Shown here: positions 5,123-5,900 of the stretch, piece after piece
Numbering within the stretch: the first letter of the stretch is position 1
Layout of the letters: the number at the start of each line of letters is the position of its first letter
DNA from: Methanosarcinales archaeon
Lineage (GTDB): Archaea > Halobacteriota > Methanosarcinia > Methanosarcinales > Methanocomedenaceae
Assembly: GCA_023136155.1 (NCBI GenBank)
Contig: JAGLRT010000068.1
Span: 1 to 5,900, forward strand
Direction of reading: 5' to 3'
DNA: 5,900 nucleotides
The notes under the pieces: model-generated
What the model saw: only the letters and a program-made list of their open reading frames with translations
What the model was told of the DNA's origin: nothing
Database searches by the model: none
Made by a program: the position numbers and the translations under genes

Positions 5123-5172
5123 AGAACAATTAACAATACCTTTTAAATTGTTATACTTTAAAGCATTCAACT
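4935..5172 (+). repeat. Direct repeat, copy 2 (partial, degenerate)
   Basis: Same-direction match to 3902-4140, offset by 1033 bases at the start and 1032 after a one-base deletion near 5047-5052. The match begins immediately after an A9 tract (4925-4933) and continues about 50 bases past the former stop codon. The vapBC module occupies the space between the copies. Confidence 0.9.
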
Positions 5173-5329
5173 CATTTTGAATCAATCAAAATTGCAGATA
5201 CGATCTCGGCCATATGAGGAGGGAATAGCAGCCTGCTGGCAATTGGGTGAGCGGATGGGCGGCTTTGATGACATTAACTGTTATAAAAATTAAGCTAGTA
5301 AATCCACCAATCGGTAGTATTCATAGTCT
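5173..5329. other. Intergenic stretch with no supported gene
   Basis: Between the repeat and the next promoter no gene with a credible start is seen. One frame stays open on the plus strand from 5162 to a stop at 5291-5293 and reads rather like protein in its second half (GIAACWQLGERMGGFDD), but it has no ribosome-site-backed start and no family I recognise. It could be the tail of a decayed gene. Confidence 0.4.
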
Positions 5330-5345
5330 TACTTTATATACAGTA
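5330..5345 (+). promoter_or_regulatory. TATA box inside a near-palindrome, promoter of the FTR-like operon
   Basis: TTTATATA (5333-5340) is a consensus archaeal TATA box about 42 bases before the ATG at 5379, predicting transcription start near 5362-5366 just before or within GGAGGAGTGA. The box sits inside TACTTTATATACAGTA, which is symmetric at 14 of 16 positions, so a dimeric regulator binding here would directly compete with TBP (inference). Confidence 0.55.
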
Positions 5346-5378
5346 AAAAAAAGATATAGAATGGAGGAGTGACATATA

Positions 5379-5654
5379 ATGGCACAATCTGAAGATTTGG
5401 AGACTGAAATGTATGAATGGGTTAAAGCAAATGCGTCAGCATCAGGATACAAATTGAATCCTGATTATGACATTGTAATGACCGCTATAAAAGGCCTTGC
5501 TAACAACAAGAAAAAATATGGAGAAGTATATTGTAGCTGCAGGGAAATTTCAGGTGATAAAGAGAAAGACAAGAAGATAATCTGCCCGTGCGTGTATCGC
5601 AGCAGAGATATGGATCAAAAAGGATCATGCAAATGTGCACTGTATGTGAAATGA
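5379..5654 (+). CDS. Ferredoxin:thioredoxin reductase-type catalytic chain (ferredoxin:disulfide reductase)
   Basis: A 91-residue protein with all six cysteines of the FTR catalytic subunit: YCSC (52, 54), ICPC (69, 71) and SCKC (84, 86). By comparison with the cyanobacterial enzyme, Cys52, 69, 71 and 84 would bind the [4Fe-4S] cluster and Cys54-Cys86 would form the redox disulfide that passes ferredoxin electrons to a thioredoxin or other disulfide. The usual CHC ending is CKC here: Lys85 replaces the active-site His. The N-terminal helical part with KLNPDYDIVMTAIKGLANN (25-43) is typical of archaeal members. No variable subunit or thioredoxin gene is in the window, as in methanogen homologues that act alone. 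A strong GGAGGAGTGA site precedes the ATG. It leads a plus-strand operon with a rubredoxin-like gene 47 bases downstream, a likely electron partner. Confidence 0.9.
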   Translation: MAQSEDLETEMYEWVKANASASGYKLNPDYDIVMTAIKGLANNKKKYGEVYCSCREISGDKEKDKKIICPCVYRSRDMDQKGSCKCALYVK

Positions 5655-5701
5655 TTATCTTTTAATGGAATCACACTTGAAAATGAAAAGGAGATATACT
5701 A

Positions 5702-5857
5702 ATGGTCAGTTGGAAATGTTCAAACTGTGGATATACATTGGAAGCTGATGTACCGCCTGAACAATGTCCTTCATATGGCGAGAAATGTGAGTTTATTGAT
5801 ATCAGTTGCTACATTCCGGGGTGTGACACCGGTACTGGAGTAGATAACAGACTGTAA
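5702..5857 (+). CDS. Small rubredoxin-like Cys-rich protein with one metal ligand changed
   Basis: A 51-residue protein. SWKCSNCGYTLEAD (3-16) is the first rubredoxin/rubrerythrin knuckle with Cys6 and Cys9, followed by the PPEQCP turn with Cys22. The second knuckle normally reads CPxCG, but here it is CPSYG, with Tyr25 at the fourth ligand position; a single G-to-A change (TGT to TAT) would explain it. The tail adds Cys29, Cys36 and Cys41 (EKCEFIDISCYIPGCD), a short Cys-containing extension I recall from related methanogen proteins, and one of these could replace the missing ligand. AAGGAGAT lies before the ATG. It sits 47 bases after the FTR-type gene and 18 before the next start, so all three are likely one transcript. 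Electron transfer is the probable role, if a metal is bound. Confidence 0.75.
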   Translation: MVSWKCSNCGYTLEADVPPEQCPSYGEKCEFIDISCYIPGCDTGTGVDNRL

Positions 5858-5875
5858 TATTGGGGTGAAAATACT

Positions 5876-5900
5876 ATGAAATGTTATATCTGTGCAGAAC
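5876..5900 (+). CDS. Start of a CxxC protein, possibly DUF2180; cut by right edge
   Basis: Only eight residues are visible, MKCYICAE, after a strong ribosome site (GGGGTGA, 5862-5868) at normal distance from the ATG. The CxxC at residues 3-6 and the wording of this start resemble archaeal DUF2180 proteins, small Cys-rich zinc-ribbon-like proteins, but eight residues cannot prove the family. Its closeness to the rubredoxin-like gene suggests the same operon. Confidence 0.5.

Noticed and set aside
1..5900. CRISPR arrays, tRNA or rRNA genes
   Set aside because: No regularly spaced short repeats, cloverleaf or rRNA-like stretches were recognised on either strand.

Overview
The window looks like chromosomal DNA from a euryarchaeon related to the methanogens (Methanosarcinales or the ANME-2/Methanoperedens-type relatives are my best guess). 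The reasons are archaeal TATA-type promoter elements with strong GGAGG/GGTGA ribosome sites, a TrmB-family regulator, a DUF166 protein, a stand-alone ferredoxin:thioredoxin-reductase-type catalytic chain, and a 3' edge gene that begins like DUF2180 proteins. All family calls come from reading motifs by eye; no database search was possible.

Left block (1-2369, minus strand, read right to left): a tight six-gene redox/sulfur operon. The order is a 40-residue desulforedoxin-like protein, an AhpD/carboxymuconolactone-decarboxylase-like CxxC protein, a neelaredoxin-type superoxide reductase, a TusA-like sulfur carrier, a DsrE-like protein, and a cysteine-desulfurase homologue cut by the left edge. 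The last gene is the most striking item. It has the whole NifS/IscS fold signature, but the PLP-binding Lys is Asp and several other cofactor contacts are changed, as in the unusual Archaeoglobus fulgidus IscS. The operon appears to pair superoxide/peroxide defence with sulfane-sulfur handling.

Centre (2370-4090): a 133-bp divergent promoter region holds an 11-bp palindrome on the operon side and a TATA box placed for a leaderless transcript on the other side. The plus-strand transcript carries a TrmB-family regulator followed one base later by a Cys-rich DUF166 protein. The divergent layout makes the TrmB protein a natural candidate regulator of the redox operon.

Accessory patch (4091-5378): a VapBC toxin-antitoxin pair lies between the real 3' end of the DUF166 gene and a second, frameshifted copy of that 3' end. 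The copy extends past the stop codon, so the toxin-antitoxin module sits between direct repeats of about 240 bp. From 4914 to 5378 there is no intact gene.

Right block (5330-5900, plus strand): a clear TATA box and strong ribosome sites precede a second small redox operon. It encodes an FTR-type catalytic chain with all six cysteines, a 51-residue rubredoxin-like protein in which one expected metal-binding Cys is Tyr, and the start of a CxxC protein cut by the right edge.
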